From: Pseudorhizobium tarimense
GTDB taxonomy: Bacteria > Pseudomonadota > Alphaproteobacteria > Rhizobiales > Rhizobiaceae
Assembly: GCF_022968135.1 (NCBI RefSeq)
Contig: NZ_JALJRA010000015.1
Location: 62,001 to 126,000, forward strand
DNA length: 64,000 bases
Direction of reading: 5' to 3'
Positions 25,784 to 34,888 of this stretch are shown here, piece by piece. The translations under genes and the position numbers were made by a program. How positions within the stretch are numbered: the stretch's first letter is position 1; each line of letters starts with the position of its first letter. The notes under the pieces were generated by a model. That model was given only the letters and a program-made list of their open reading frames with translations. It was not told the origin of the DNA and ran no database searches.

Positions 25784-27238
25784 TCACTGCCGCCAGAAGA
25801 GCGGGGTGAGCAGCACCAGTACGGTCAGGATCTCCAGGCGGCCGGCGAGCATCATCACCGACAGCAGGTAAAGTGCGGGATCGCTGATCGTCGAGAAGTT
25901 GCCGGCCGGTCCGACGATTGTGCCGATGCCGGGGCCGACATTGGAGAGGGCCGTGATTACGGAGGAGGCGGCGGTAAGGAAATCGTAGCCGAGCAGCGTC
26001 ATGGCGAGGCTGCCAACCGCCCAGAGGAAGATGTAGAGCGCCACGAACAGGAAGATGCCGCGCTGTGCTTCCGGTTCGATCACCGATTTGCCGTAGCGGA
26101 CGGAATAGACGGCATTGGGATAGATGAGGCGCTTGAGGCCCGTGCCGACGATGTTGAACAGGACGACGAAGCGGTAGGCCTTGATGCCGCCGGCGGTCGA
26201 GCCGGTGCAGCCGCCCATGAAGGTGGCGAAGAAAGCGAGTGCTACCGCAAACGGGCCCCAGGTCGTGTAGTCGGTGCTGGCATAGCCGGTGGTCGACAGG
26301 ATCGACGACATGTTATGAAACGAATGCGCCAGTGCCGTGCCAAGTCCCACGTCATTCTGCAGATGGTGATAAACGGCGAGCACCACCGCAAAGACAAAGA
26401 GATAGCCTACGAACACGACGATCTGGGGGTCGCGCAGCGAATCCAGCCGGCGCCGCACCACGAAGATGATCAGCAGCGAAAATGGCAGGCTGCAGACCGT
26501 CATGAAGAGTGTTGAGATCCACAGAAGCGGGATGCTGTCGAAATAGCCGAAGGACGCGTCGTGGGTGGAGAAGCCGCCGGTCGCGACCGTGGTGAAGGCG
26601 TGGTTGAGCGCATCGAAGCGGGTCATGCCGCCCCAGGCATAGCAGATCGCGCAGAGCAGTGTGATGCCGACATAGATGCCGATGAAGGCGCGGGTAAAGC
26701 TTGCCAGGCGCGCAAAGGGCTTGTCGCTGGTGTCGGAGGATTCCAGCTTGAAGAACGACATGCCGCCGACGCGCAGGAACGGTAGGACGAAAAGCCCCAA
26801 CGCGACGATGCCGATACCGCCGAGCCATTGCAGCAGCGACCGCCACAGGAGAATGCCGGGCGGCAGGTCGTCGAGGCCAACGAGGACCGTGGAGCCGGTG
26901 GTTGTGATCGCGGAGATCGATTCGAAAATCGACTGCGCAAAGGTCAGCTCGTGATCTGCAAGATAAAGCGGGATCGCGCCGACCAGCGAGAAGATCATCC
27001 ACAGCAGATTGACAAGCAGGAAGCCCAATCGCTTGGTGAAGACGGGCGGTGAGCCGCGCGTGGCAAGCGCCGTCATCAGCGAAATGCCGCCCACCATGAA
27101 GGCGGACAGCGCAAACACCTGCCAGTCGTCGTGCCCGTAATACAGGTCGATCATTGCTGGCAGAAACATAGCTGTCGCCAGATATAGCCCGCAGAGCGCC
27201 GCGATATAGATGGCCGGCCGAAGGAGACTGGCGTTCAA
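25784..27238 (-). CDS. trkH: Trk-type potassium uptake protein
   Basis: The 484-residue inner-membrane protein is the channel-forming subunit of the Trk K+ system. It has repeated pore loops with the selectivity Gly: SAITTTGSTVL, TVATGGFSTHD, SSILSTTGYASTDY and ALSNVGPGIGTI. MGGCTGSTAGGIKAYR gives the gating loop region. The start is a TTG at 27238, inferred from frame limits, with weak support upstream. TrkA is not in the window, which is usual. Confidence 0.94.
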   Translation of the reverse strand: MNASLLRPAIYIAALCGLYLATAMFLPAMIDLYYGHDDWQVFALSAFMVGGISLMTALATRGSPPVFTKRLGFLLVNLLWMIFSLVGAIPLYLADHELTFAQSIFESISAITTTGSTVLVGLDDLPPGILLWRSLLQWLGGIGIVALGLFVLPFLRVGGMSFFKLESSDTSDKPFARLASFTRAFIGIYVGITLLCAICYAWGGMTRFDALNHAFTTVATGGFSTHDASFGYFDSIPLLWISTLFMTVCSLPFSLLIIFVVRRRLDSLRDPQIVVFVGYLFVFAVVLAVYHHLQNDVGLGTALAHSFHNMSSILSTTGYASTDYTTWGPFAVALAFFATFMGGCTGSTAGGIKAYRFVVLFNIVGTGLKRLIYPNAVYSVRYGKSVIEPEAQRGIFLFVALYIFLWAVGSLAMTLLGYDFLTAASSVITALSNVGPGIGTIVGPAGNFSTISDPALYLLSVMMLAGRLEILTVLVLLTPLFWRQ

Positions 27239-27313
27239 AATGATGTCCCGGTTTCTCGTGTGGGCCGAAAGACGGTTTCCCCCTTGCGGTCGGCTATGGC
27301 ATAGCGGGATGGC

Positions 27314-28591
27314 ATGGGAAATTCAATGGACGGAGCAGACGTGGACAAGACGGCGGTGGATGAAGCCAGTGCGGCGCTGCGGGAGATATTCCCCGAAACG
27401 CCGCTGCAGTTGAACGAGCACCTGAGCCGCCGCTTCGGTGCGCAGATCTGGCTGAAGCGCGAGGATCTCTCGCCGGTGCGCTCCTACAAGATCCGCGGCG
27501 CCTTCAATTTCTTCCGCAAGGCGATGGCGGCGGGCGGTCGCGACCGAACCTTCGTTTGCGCTTCGGCAGGCAACCACGCCCAGGGCTTCGCCTTCGTCTG
27601 CCGGCATTTTCAGGTCCCGGGCGTGGTCTTCATGCCGGTGACGACGCCGCAACAGAAGATCGACAAGACGCGCATGTTCGGCGGCGAATTCATCACTATC
27701 CGGCTGATCGGCGATATCTTCGACCAGTGCTACGCCGCGGCCAACGCGTATGTCGAAGAAACGGGAGGCATGATGGTGCCGCCGTTCGATCACCCGGATA
27801 TCGTCGAAGGACAGGCCACCGTTGCGGCCGAAATTCTTCAGCGACTGCCTGAAGGCGTTCGGCCGGACCTGATGGTGCTGCCGGTGGGGGGCGGTGGTCT
27901 GGCTTCGGGAATCACCGGCTACCTGAAAGGTGACCTGCCGGCGGAAGCTTTCGTGATGGTCGAGCCGGAAGGCGCGCCCAGCCTGCGCCGCAGCCTGGAG
28001 GCGGGTGCTGCCATCCGGCTGCCGAAGGTGGACAATTTCGTCGACGGGGCGGCCGTCGCGCGGATCGGCGACCTGAACTTCGAGGGGTTGCGCAGGTTTG
28101 CGCCCGAACAGGTGCTGCTGGCGCCGGAAAACGCGATCTGCGTGACGATCAGCGAAATGCTCAACCTCGAAGGCCTGGTGCTGGAGCCTGCTGGCGCGCT
28201 GTCGATCACGGCGCTCGACATGCTGGGGCCGGAGCGGCTGCAAGGCAAGACGGTGGTGGCCGTCGTTTCCGGTGGCAATTTCGACTTCGAGCGCCTCCCG
28301 GACGTCAAGGAACGGGCGATGCGTCACTCGGGACTGAAGAAGTACTTCATCCTGCGGCTGGCGCAGCGCCCTGGCGCGTTGCGCGACTTCCTTAATCTTC
28401 TCGGGCCTGAGGATGACATTTCGCGTTTCGAGTACCTGAAGAAATCCGCCCGCAACTTCGGCTCAATTCTGATCGGCATCGAGACCAAGAACCCGGTCAA
28501 TTTCAAGGGGCTGCTTGAGCGCTTCGAGGCAGCAGATCTCGGCTACCAGGACATCACCGAGAACGAGATCCTGGCCAATCTGATCATCTGA
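27314..28591 (+). CDS. ilvA: Threonine dehydratase (biosynthetic, short form)
   Basis: The 425-residue PLP enzyme converts threonine to 2-oxobutanoate and ammonia, the first step to isoleucine. The PLP Lys is in VRSYKIRGAFNFFR, the phosphate loop is GGGGLASG and CASAGNHAQGFAF also fits. The C-terminal 90 residues form one ACT-like regulatory domain (FILRLAQRPGALRDFLNLLG), not the two of the E. coli enzyme. It is divergent from trkH. Confidence 0.95.
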   Translation: MGNSMDGADVDKTAVDEASAALREIFPETPLQLNEHLSRRFGAQIWLKREDLSPVRSYKIRGAFNFFRKAMAAGGRDRTFVCASAGNHAQGFAFVCRHFQVPGVVFMPVTTPQQKIDKTRMFGGEFITIRLIGDIFDQCYAAANAYVEETGGMMVPPFDHPDIVEGQATVAAEILQRLPEGVRPDLMVLPVGGGGLASGITGYLKGDLPAEAFVMVEPEGAPSLRRSLEAGAAIRLPKVDNFVDGAAVARIGDLNFEGLRRFAPEQVLLAPENAICVTISEMLNLEGLVLEPAGALSITALDMLGPERLQGKTVVAVVSGGNFDFERLPDVKERAMRHSGLKKYFILRLAQRPGALRDFLNLLGPEDDISRFEYLKKSARNFGSILIGIETKNPVNFKGLLERFEAADLGYQDITENEILANLII

Positions 28592-28675
28592 GGGCGCTTG
28601 AGATTGCCCCTCGTGGCGCGCCGACAGGTCGACGTCCAGACTTTTTCCAATCCCGCGAATATGATAGGCAGGCAC

Positions 28676-28999
28676 ATGGCTTCTTTTCTTTCAGGTATCC
28701 TCTCGATCTTCTCCGGCGGTTCGAAGTCCGAGGCGCCGGCATCGCCTGCGGCGGAGCCGCAACCCTGTGGTGACTGCCTTATCTTTGCGGAGCCGATCCG
28801 CGAGGGCAATCAGCTGCGGCTTGCCGGGCGGATCGAGAAGGATGTGAACGGGGAGCGGCTGGTGCGCCATTTCATCCGCGCCGATGTCTTCACCTCAATG
28901 GATGAAGCACTCGACTGTACTTTTCGAAAAGCGCGTCAGATCATCGACCAGAACGGGCCGTCGCTTTTCGCCGATGGAGAGAAATCCCGCTCAACTTGA
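28676..28999 (+). CDS. HlyU-like protein
   Basis: The 107-residue product has a variable, Pro/Ala-rich N-terminus and a HlyU-type domain: LRLAGRIEKDVNGERLVRHF, IRADVFTSMDEALDCTFRKA. The name comes from a Vibrio regulator annotation, but this short family has no proven DNA-binding role. The ATG at 28676 gives the hydrophobic start MASFLSGILSIFSGG. It follows ilvA by 84 bases on the same strand. Confidence 0.8.
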   Translation: MASFLSGILSIFSGGSKSEAPASPAAEPQPCGDCLIFAEPIREGNQLRLAGRIEKDVNGERLVRHFIRADVFTSMDEALDCTFRKARQIIDQNGPSLFADGEKSRST

Positions 29000-29125
29000 A
29001 GCGGCGACGCATCAGGCGTAACGGACGCCCTTGAAATCTCAGAGGAGAACCAAACCAAAAATTAAAGCATTAGCGATAGATAGACTTGCGAGTTTGAATG
29101 TAGGTTTCATTATCGGTACTGCTTG

Positions 29126-32100
29126 ATGGCGACAGCTAGACGGTTTTTGATCCGATCTTTCTCTGGGTCGCTTATCGCCTCGCTGTTGATGCCCCCTATG
29201 GCCTCCGCAAGCGAAGGCGACTTGCACCCAATACAGCTCGACATCACCTGGATGCTCTTTGCGGCAGGCCTGGTGATGCTGATGCAGGTCGGGTTTCTAC
29301 TGCTCGAAGCGGGCATGGTCCGCTCCAAGAATTCCATCAATGTCGCGCAGAAGAACCTGCTGGACTTCGTTTTCGGCGTTATCGCCTTCGCAGCGATCGG
29401 CTTCATGATTGCCTTCGGAAGCGCAAATGGCGGTTTTGGCTGGGACAGCCGTTTCTACTTTCTACGAGATCTCACCGCCCACCAAGCTGCCTTTTTCGTC
29501 TTTCAAGTCATGTTTTGTGGAACAGCCGCAACCATCGTTTCCGGTGCGGTTGCCGAAAGGATGAAGCTGCCCGCTTATGTCTTCGGATCGCTGGTTCTGT
29601 CCGGCTTCATCTATCCCGTTTTTGCGCACTGGACCTGGGGAGGAGCATTGTTTCCAAATCCTTCGGCTTTCCTCGCGGAGATGGGCTTCGTGGATTTCGC
29701 CGGCTCCACCGTCGTTCATGCAACAGGCGGCTGGATTGCGCTTGCGGCCTGCATCGTTGTAGGTCCACGCGTCGGACGCTTTCGTGAGGATGGTACAGCT
29801 GTCCGAATTGCCGGACACAACCCCGTGCTCTCCACCACCGGCGCCCTCTTGCTCTTCGTCGGCTGGATCGGCTTCAATGGGGGATCAACGCTGGCCGCGA
29901 GCGACGCAGTGCCGGCAATCATCCTGAACACGGTGCTCGCCGGCGGCATGGGCGCCTGTGTGGGTTATGTGATCGGCTTTTACCAGGATGGCGTCATCCT
30001 GCCGGAGAAGTCGAGTGCCGGCCTTCTCGGCGGGTTGGTGGCGGTGACGGCGAGCTGTCATCTGCTCGATCCTGCAAGCGCCATGATGGTTGGCGCCCTC
30101 GGGGGCGCCGTTGCCATCTTCGGCAATGCTTTCCTGGAGCAGAAGCTGCGCATCGACGATGCGGTCGGCGCGATCGGCGTGCACGCCTTTGCAGGCGCCG
30201 CGGGAACGCTTGCGGTGGCGCTCTTCGCTCCGGTGGCGGATCTTCCCGCAGGCGGCCGTCTCGCCCAGCTGCATATCCAGCTGGTTGGCATCGGCATCAA
30301 CTTCTACTGGGCGTTCGGCCTCGGATACGCCTTCTTCTGGCTCATCGACCGCACCATTGCGATCCGCGTTTCGGGGCGGGAGGAGGAGGACGGCCTCAAC
30401 GTGGCGGAGCATGCGACGCGGCTGGGGGTGGGGCATGTGGAGGACGCACTGGCCGAACTCGTCAACGGCACGGCCGATCTCGGCAAGCGGCTGCCGGTGG
30501 TCGCCGGCGACGAGGCGGAGCGGCTGTCGGGGCTCTTCAACCGGCTGATCGAGACAATGGAGGCCGAGGAGCGCAGCCGCCAGGAAGTGCTGCATCTGCG
30601 CCGCGACGACGAGGAGGCAGAGCGAGTGGCAGCGCTCGCGAATGCAACCTTCGAGGCGATTCTCATTCATCGTCACGGCATTCTGGTCGATGGCAACCAG
30701 CAGCTCGCCCAGCTTGTCGGTGCCCCGCTCAATGAACTGATCGGCCGCCCGGTTTTCGAGTTCTTGAAGGATGGCCCACTCTCCAAGATCCGCGACATGA
30801 CTCAGATGAACGACAACGTCAGCCACGAGATCGTCTTGAGGATGGCGAACGGGGAGGAGATCCCGGTGGAAGCCCGGGGCCGTGACATCGTCTATCGTGG
30901 TGAGAAAGCCCGCATCGGCTGCATCGTCGATCTTCGCGAGCGCAAGATGGCGGAACAGCGTATCCGTCATCTTGCGCTGCACGATCCACACACGGGACTA
31001 CCGAACCGGGCCCTGTTTGCCGAGCAGATTTCGCAGATGGCCGAACTAGCGATGCAGGGGGAGCCATTCGCCCTCCTGCTCGTCGATATTGACCGGTTCA
31101 AGGAGATCAACGACGTCTATGGTCACCAGGGAGGCGATGCCGTCATTGCGGAAGTCGCCCGACGCTTGGCAAAGGCTGCGGAAGCCGAAGATCTCGTCGC
31201 AAGGCTGGGCGGGGACGAGTTTGCACTCGTGCTGCGCGGTGTGCGGACGGAAGAGGAGCTGCGGGTTTTCGCGACCTCGATCCTCGGGCTCATGCGCCAG
31301 CTGATGCCTCTCGGCAGCCACGATCGCGTCACGGCAAGCGTCAGCCTCGGCGGTGCCCTCTGCCCCGACCACGCACCGGAACCGGAGATGCTGATCGGCT
31401 GCGCGGACATTGCGCTCCAGCATGCCAAAGAGTCCGGCCGCAACACGTACGTCGTCTTTCAGGCCGGGATGAACGAGTTGATCGAAAAGCGGCGTGCCCT
31501 TGAGCTCGACCTGGCGGCGGGACTGGAGCGGGGAGAGTTCCAGCTTTATCTCCAGCCGCGTGTTGAGCCGGCGACGGCAGCGATCACGAGCTACGAAGCG
31601 CTCGTGCGCTGGAACCACCCGAAGAAGGGGATGGTAAGTCCAGGCGATTTCATTCCCGTTGCGGAGGCGTCGGGGCAGATCATCCGTTTGGGAGAATGGG
31701 TGCTGGCGGAGGCCTGCCGTCTGCTCGACAGCGTCCCTGGCTGCAGCATCAGCGTCAATGTCAGCCCGCTACAGTTCCGCCACGCGGACTTCCTGCCGAA
31801 CCTGCATGATGTGCTGGTCCGTACCGGCGCAAATCCAGCGCGGCTGGAGCTGGAGATCACCGAAAGCGTTCTGATCGAGAACGATCAGCGGGCTGTCTCC
31901 ATCCTCGACGAGATCAAGCACATGGGCTTCGGGATCGCGCTGGATGACTTCGGCACGGGTTATTCTTCCCTCAGCTATCTTAGCCGCTACCCGTTCGACA
32001 CGATCAAGATCGACAGAAGCTTCGTCAGCAACCTTGCGACCACCGACAACGCACCGGTCATCGTGCGCAGCATCATCGAGCTCGGCGCCGGGCTTGGGAT

Positions 32101-32326
32101 GAAAATCGTCGCAGAAGGGGTCGAGACGATCGAGGAGGCGCTGTTCCTGGCTCAGGCGGGATGTGACGAGTTGCAAGGATACCTGCTGGGGCGGCCGAAA
32201 CCGCTCACCGAACTTCAGCGCGGGGTGGACAATGCCATCGCGGTTCAGCTTGTGCACATGCACCGCTCACCGCGTCCGATAAGAATAGCCGATGGGGCAG
32301 CGAGCTCGCCGCGGCGACGCGCCTGA
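29126..32326 (+). CDS. Ammonium transporter fused to PAS-GGDEF-EAL
   Basis: The 1066-residue inner-membrane protein joins four parts. Residues about 1-30 are a signal-like segment; 35-415 are an Amt channel with the twin His in STVVHATGGW and AIGVHAFAGAAG. A coiled linker and PAS domain cover about 440-615. GGDEF follows at about 620-785 with intact RLGGDEFALVL, but the inhibitory-site Arg is replaced (EAED, not RxxD). EAL at about 790-1050 has YEALVRW, LEITESV, ALDDFGTGYSS, IKIDRSF and VAEGVET, so both catalytic cores look active. I infer ammonium sensing coupled to cyclic-di-GMP turnover. Confidence 0.93.
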   Translation: MATARRFLIRSFSGSLIASLLMPPMASASEGDLHPIQLDITWMLFAAGLVMLMQVGFLLLEAGMVRSKNSINVAQKNLLDFVFGVIAFAAIGFMIAFGSANGGFGWDSRFYFLRDLTAHQAAFFVFQVMFCGTAATIVSGAVAERMKLPAYVFGSLVLSGFIYPVFAHWTWGGALFPNPSAFLAEMGFVDFAGSTVVHATGGWIALAACIVVGPRVGRFREDGTAVRIAGHNPVLSTTGALLLFVGWIGFNGGSTLAASDAVPAIILNTVLAGGMGACVGYVIGFYQDGVILPEKSSAGLLGGLVAVTASCHLLDPASAMMVGALGGAVAIFGNAFLEQKLRIDDAVGAIGVHAFAGAAGTLAVALFAPVADLPAGGRLAQLHIQLVGIGINFYWAFGLGYAFFWLIDRTIAIRVSGREEEDGLNVAEHATRLGVGHVEDALAELVNGTADLGKRLPVVAGDEAERLSGLFNRLIETMEAEERSRQEVLHLRRDDEEAERVAALANATFEAILIHRHGILVDGNQQLAQLVGAPLNELIGRPVFEFLKDGPLSKIRDMTQMNDNVSHEIVLRMANGEEIPVEARGRDIVYRGEKARIGCIVDLRERKMAEQRIRHLALHDPHTGLPNRALFAEQISQMAELAMQGEPFALLLVDIDRFKEINDVYGHQGGDAVIAEVARRLAKAAEAEDLVARLGGDEFALVLRGVRTEEELRVFATSILGLMRQLMPLGSHDRVTASVSLGGALCPDHAPEPEMLIGCADIALQHAKESGRNTYVVFQAGMNELIEKRRALELDLAAGLERGEFQLYLQPRVEPATAAITSYEALVRWNHPKKGMVSPGDFIPVAEASGQIIRLGEWVLAEACRLLDSVPGCSISVNVSPLQFRHADFLPNLHDVLVRTGANPARLELEITESVLIENDQRAVSILDEIKHMGFGIALDDFGTGYSSLSYLSRYPFDTIKIDRSFVSNLATTDNAPVIVRSIIELGAGLGMKIVAEGVETIEEALFLAQAGCDELQGYLLGRPKPLTELQRGVDNAIAVQLVHMHRSPRPIRIADGAASSPRRRA

Positions 32327-32343
32327 AGACTGGCCAAAGAAAA

Positions 32344-32366
32344 AGCCGCGGGAATGACCCGCGGCT
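32344..32366. terminator. Bidirectional terminator
   Basis: AGCCGCGGG pairs with CCCGCGGCT over AATGA. On the minus strand TTTTTC follows, so it mainly ends the azoreductase message; on the plus strand it lies 18 bases after the Amt fusion stop. Confidence 0.8.
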
Positions 32367-32391
32367 CTTCTGCGACCGGTAACCCTTTCGG

Positions 32392-33003
32392 TCAGGCGGC
32401 TTTTGCCAGCTCCGAGATGCGGGCATCCGCCTGTGCCAGTGCCTTGTCGAAGGCTTCCGGACCGAAGGCCGTGCCTTCCACATAGACGACTTCGACATCC
32501 GTCATGCCCATGAAGGCGAGGACCGTCTTCAGGTAAGGAATGGCGTGGTTCATGCCCATGGCCGGACCTTCCGAATAGATCCCGGCGGCGGAGAGGACGA
32601 TATAGACCTTCTTGCCGGTCGCCAGACCTTCGGGGCCTTCGGCGGTGTAGCGGAATGTCATGCCGGCGCGGGCGACATTGTCGATCCACGACTTCAGCGT
32701 TGAGTAAATGTTGAAGTTGATCAGTCCGGTGGCGAGCACCACCGTGTCGGCGGCGAGAAGCTCACCCACCAGCTCGTCCGACTCGGCTGCCGCCGCAGCT
32801 TCCTCGGCATTGCGATCAGCGGCGGCCTTGCGGATCGCCGACGTCGTCACGGTGTCGAGATGAGCGATCGGCTTGTTGCCGAGGTCGCGATGCACGACCG
32901 CAGCATCAGGCCTACGGCTCTTCAGCTTTTCGACGAAGGAGGTGGCGACCTTGGTCGAGAGGGAATCTTCGCGTGGACTGGAGGTAACGAGAAGAATGGA
33001 CAT
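32392..33003 (-). CDS. azoR: FMN-dependent NADH-azoreductase
   Basis: The 203-residue flavodoxin-like enzyme reduces azo compounds and quinones with NADH. SILLVTSSPREDSLSTKVAT gives the FMN phosphate loop, LINFNIYSTLKSWIDNVARAG is the conserved active-site stretch, split here as LINFNIYSTLKSW and IDNVARAG, and KKVYIVLSAAGIYSEGP follows. It faces a LysR gene across 130 bases, an arrangement that often means the regulator controls it. Confidence 0.93.
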   Translation of the reverse strand: MSILLVTSSPREDSLSTKVATSFVEKLKSRRPDAAVVHRDLGNKPIAHLDTVTTSAIRKAAADRNAEEAAAAAESDELVGELLAADTVVLATGLINFNIYSTLKSWIDNVARAGMTFRYTAEGPEGLATGKKVYIVLSAAGIYSEGPAMGMNHAIPYLKTVLAFMGMTDVEVVYVEGTAFGPEAFDKALAQADARISELAKAA

Positions 33004-33133
33004 GGCAGTTTTCCTGGCTTGTTCGGTGGTCGACTTGGGAGGTCGTCAGGCGAGTCGGCTCGCTTGAGCCAAGAGATAGAACTCGACATCCATCAATTTA
33101 AGACTGATAATATCGACAGGATCTATCGACATT

Positions 33134-34108
33134 ATGGATACTCTGATGGACGCAAACCCGACGCTCGACCAGTTGCAGGTCTTCCTCGCCGTCGCCGAGT
33201 CCGGCAGTTTTTCGGCAGCGGCCCGTTCGCTCAAGCGGGCGCAGTCGGTAATCAGCTACACCATCGCTAATCTCGAAGCCCAGCTGGAGGTTCCGCTCTT
33301 CGAGCGTACCGGCGTGCGACAGCCGAAGCTGACGGAGGCGGGAAGGGCCATGCTTCCCGATGCGCGGCGGATCGTGGCCGACCTGCAGGTCATGCGCTCG
33401 CGGGCGAAGAGCATGAAACAGGGGCTGGAGCCTGAGCTGTCGCTGGCAATCAGCGTCATGGTGCCGGCGGATGTCGTGGTTGAGGAACTGCGGGAGTTCG
33501 GGAAGCGGTTTTCGACGGTTGCCCTGAACCTCAACGTCGGCGAACTCGGCATGGTGATGGACATGGTCGCCAGTGGCCGCGCAGGCATCGGTCTTGGCGG
33601 CGCGCTACTTAAGCCGGACGACACGATCCACGCCGAAAAGATCGGCCATTCGTTCATGGTTCCGGTCGCCGCGGCAGATCATCCGCTTGCACGGATTGAT
33701 CGGCCGCTGACGCTGCCGGATGTGCGCGAGGAGACGCAGCTCGTCGTGACGGATGCCTCTGGGCTGACCAACGGGCGGGACTTCAACGTGCTGTCATACA
33801 AGACATGGCGGGTAAGCGACATTGCAACCAAGCACCAGCTGATCCGTGGCGGACTTGGCTGGGGCGGGCTTCCGGCCGCCCTTGTGCGCGAGGACCTGCA
33901 GAGTGGGCGCCTCGTTGCGTTGAAGCTCGACGCGTACGAGCAGGGCGAGTACCCGATCTACGCCCTGCGCAAGATGTCCAACCCCGCAGGTCCCGCGGGC
34001 ACCTGGCTGATCGAGGCTTTCAGAAAACGGTTGTCCAACTGCCCGAAGGTGGACCAGTTCGCCAGCATTCTGGATAACCGCAGGCCATGGGTGGCGGCGG
34101 CAGAGTGA
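33134..34108 (+). CDS. LysR family regulator, divergent from azoR
   Basis: The 324-residue regulator has the LysR winged helix at residues 9-68 (FLAVAESGSFSAAARSLKRA, QSVISYTIANLEAQL, LFERTG) and a two-lobe effector domain. Transcription away from azoR from a shared region suggests control of azoR by quinone or azo stress. The start could also be the Met five codons on. Target and inducer are inferred. Confidence 0.92.
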   Translation: MDTLMDANPTLDQLQVFLAVAESGSFSAAARSLKRAQSVISYTIANLEAQLEVPLFERTGVRQPKLTEAGRAMLPDARRIVADLQVMRSRAKSMKQGLEPELSLAISVMVPADVVVEELREFGKRFSTVALNLNVGELGMVMDMVASGRAGIGLGGALLKPDDTIHAEKIGHSFMVPVAAADHPLARIDRPLTLPDVREETQLVVTDASGLTNGRDFNVLSYKTWRVSDIATKHQLIRGGLGWGGLPAALVREDLQSGRLVALKLDAYEQGEYPIYALRKMSNPAGPAGTWLIEAFRKRLSNCPKVDQFASILDNRRPWVAAAE

Positions 34109-34296
34109 GGCGCCTCGATTGACGGCCTCCGCCGCTGGCGCTAGAAAGCGTCACGGTCAGCAGTTCACCGAGGCGTCGCCGTCCCGCAAGGGAAGCTAAA
34201 CCTGCGATTTTACGATCATCCGCCCTTATCCCGTGCCACTTCGACAAGACGGCGACCAGCGATACTCCAGACGGACCGGCACGTCGAGGATAAGAG

Positions 34297-34854
34297 ATGA
34301 CTAGAACCATCTATCCGATGGCCGTGGCCGACGTTTCAGCCTTTGCCAAATCGCTGCGTGAACAGATGGGCCGGCTCGACCACGCGCCGACCCATGTCGA
34401 GATGCTGAACCTTCTCAGCCGCGCCGCAGGCTTCCGCAACTACCAGCACTTTCGCTCGTCCGCCGACGCGGCTGAAATCTCTGTTACGCGGCGTGAGGTG
34501 AAGCTGGAGCAACAGGCTGACGCTGCACGGGTGTCAAAGACGCTGCGTGTTTTTGACACCGACGGACAGATCATTCGGTGGCCGGGCAAGCGATCGCAGC
34601 AGGAGCTCTGCCTGTGGTTCCTGTGGACGAAGATCCCGCCGCGGCTGAGGTTTACCGAGCGCGAGATCAGCGAGCGCCTGAACGCACTGCACCTGTTCGG
34701 GGATGCTGCGCTTTTGCGCCGCGACCTCGTCGATGTCGGTCTCATGCGCCGCAACAGGGATGGCAGCGACTACCAGAGGGTCGAGAAGGCGCCGCCGCCG
34801 GAGTTGAAGCTGCTGACCGAGGCGCTGACGTCGCCAAAGCAAAAGGCCGCCTGA
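34297..34854 (+). CDS. DUF2087 domain protein
   Basis: The 185-residue cytosolic protein has two parts. The N-terminal 60 residues are helical, with HVEMLNLLSRAAGFRNYQHF. The C-terminal half is a DUF2087 module: IIRWPGKRSQQELCLWFLW, FTEREISERLNALHLFGDAA, LLRRDLVDVGLMRRNRDGSD. The last resembles a winged-helix fold, so DNA binding is possible. It is a single gene with a terminator overlapping its stop. Confidence 0.85.
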   Translation: MTRTIYPMAVADVSAFAKSLREQMGRLDHAPTHVEMLNLLSRAAGFRNYQHFRSSADAAEISVTRREVKLEQQADAARVSKTLRVFDTDGQIIRWPGKRSQQELCLWFLWTKIPPRLRFTEREISERLNALHLFGDAALLRRDLVDVGLMRRNRDGSDYQRVEKAPPPELKLLTEALTSPKQKAA

Positions 34855-34864
34855 TGGCGGCCTT
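34843..34864 (+). terminator. Terminator overlapping the DUF2087 stop
   Basis: AAGGCCGCC pairs with GGCGGCCTT and the loop TGAT contains the stop codon. A short T-containing tract follows. Confidence 0.6.
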
Positions 34865-34888
34865 CGGCATGTTCTTGACGGTCGGCGA

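Noticed and set aside
29885-30991. 368-codon frame antisense to the Amt fusion gene
   Set aside because: The plus strand encodes continuous Amt and PAS homology; the antisense product shows no recognisable domain.
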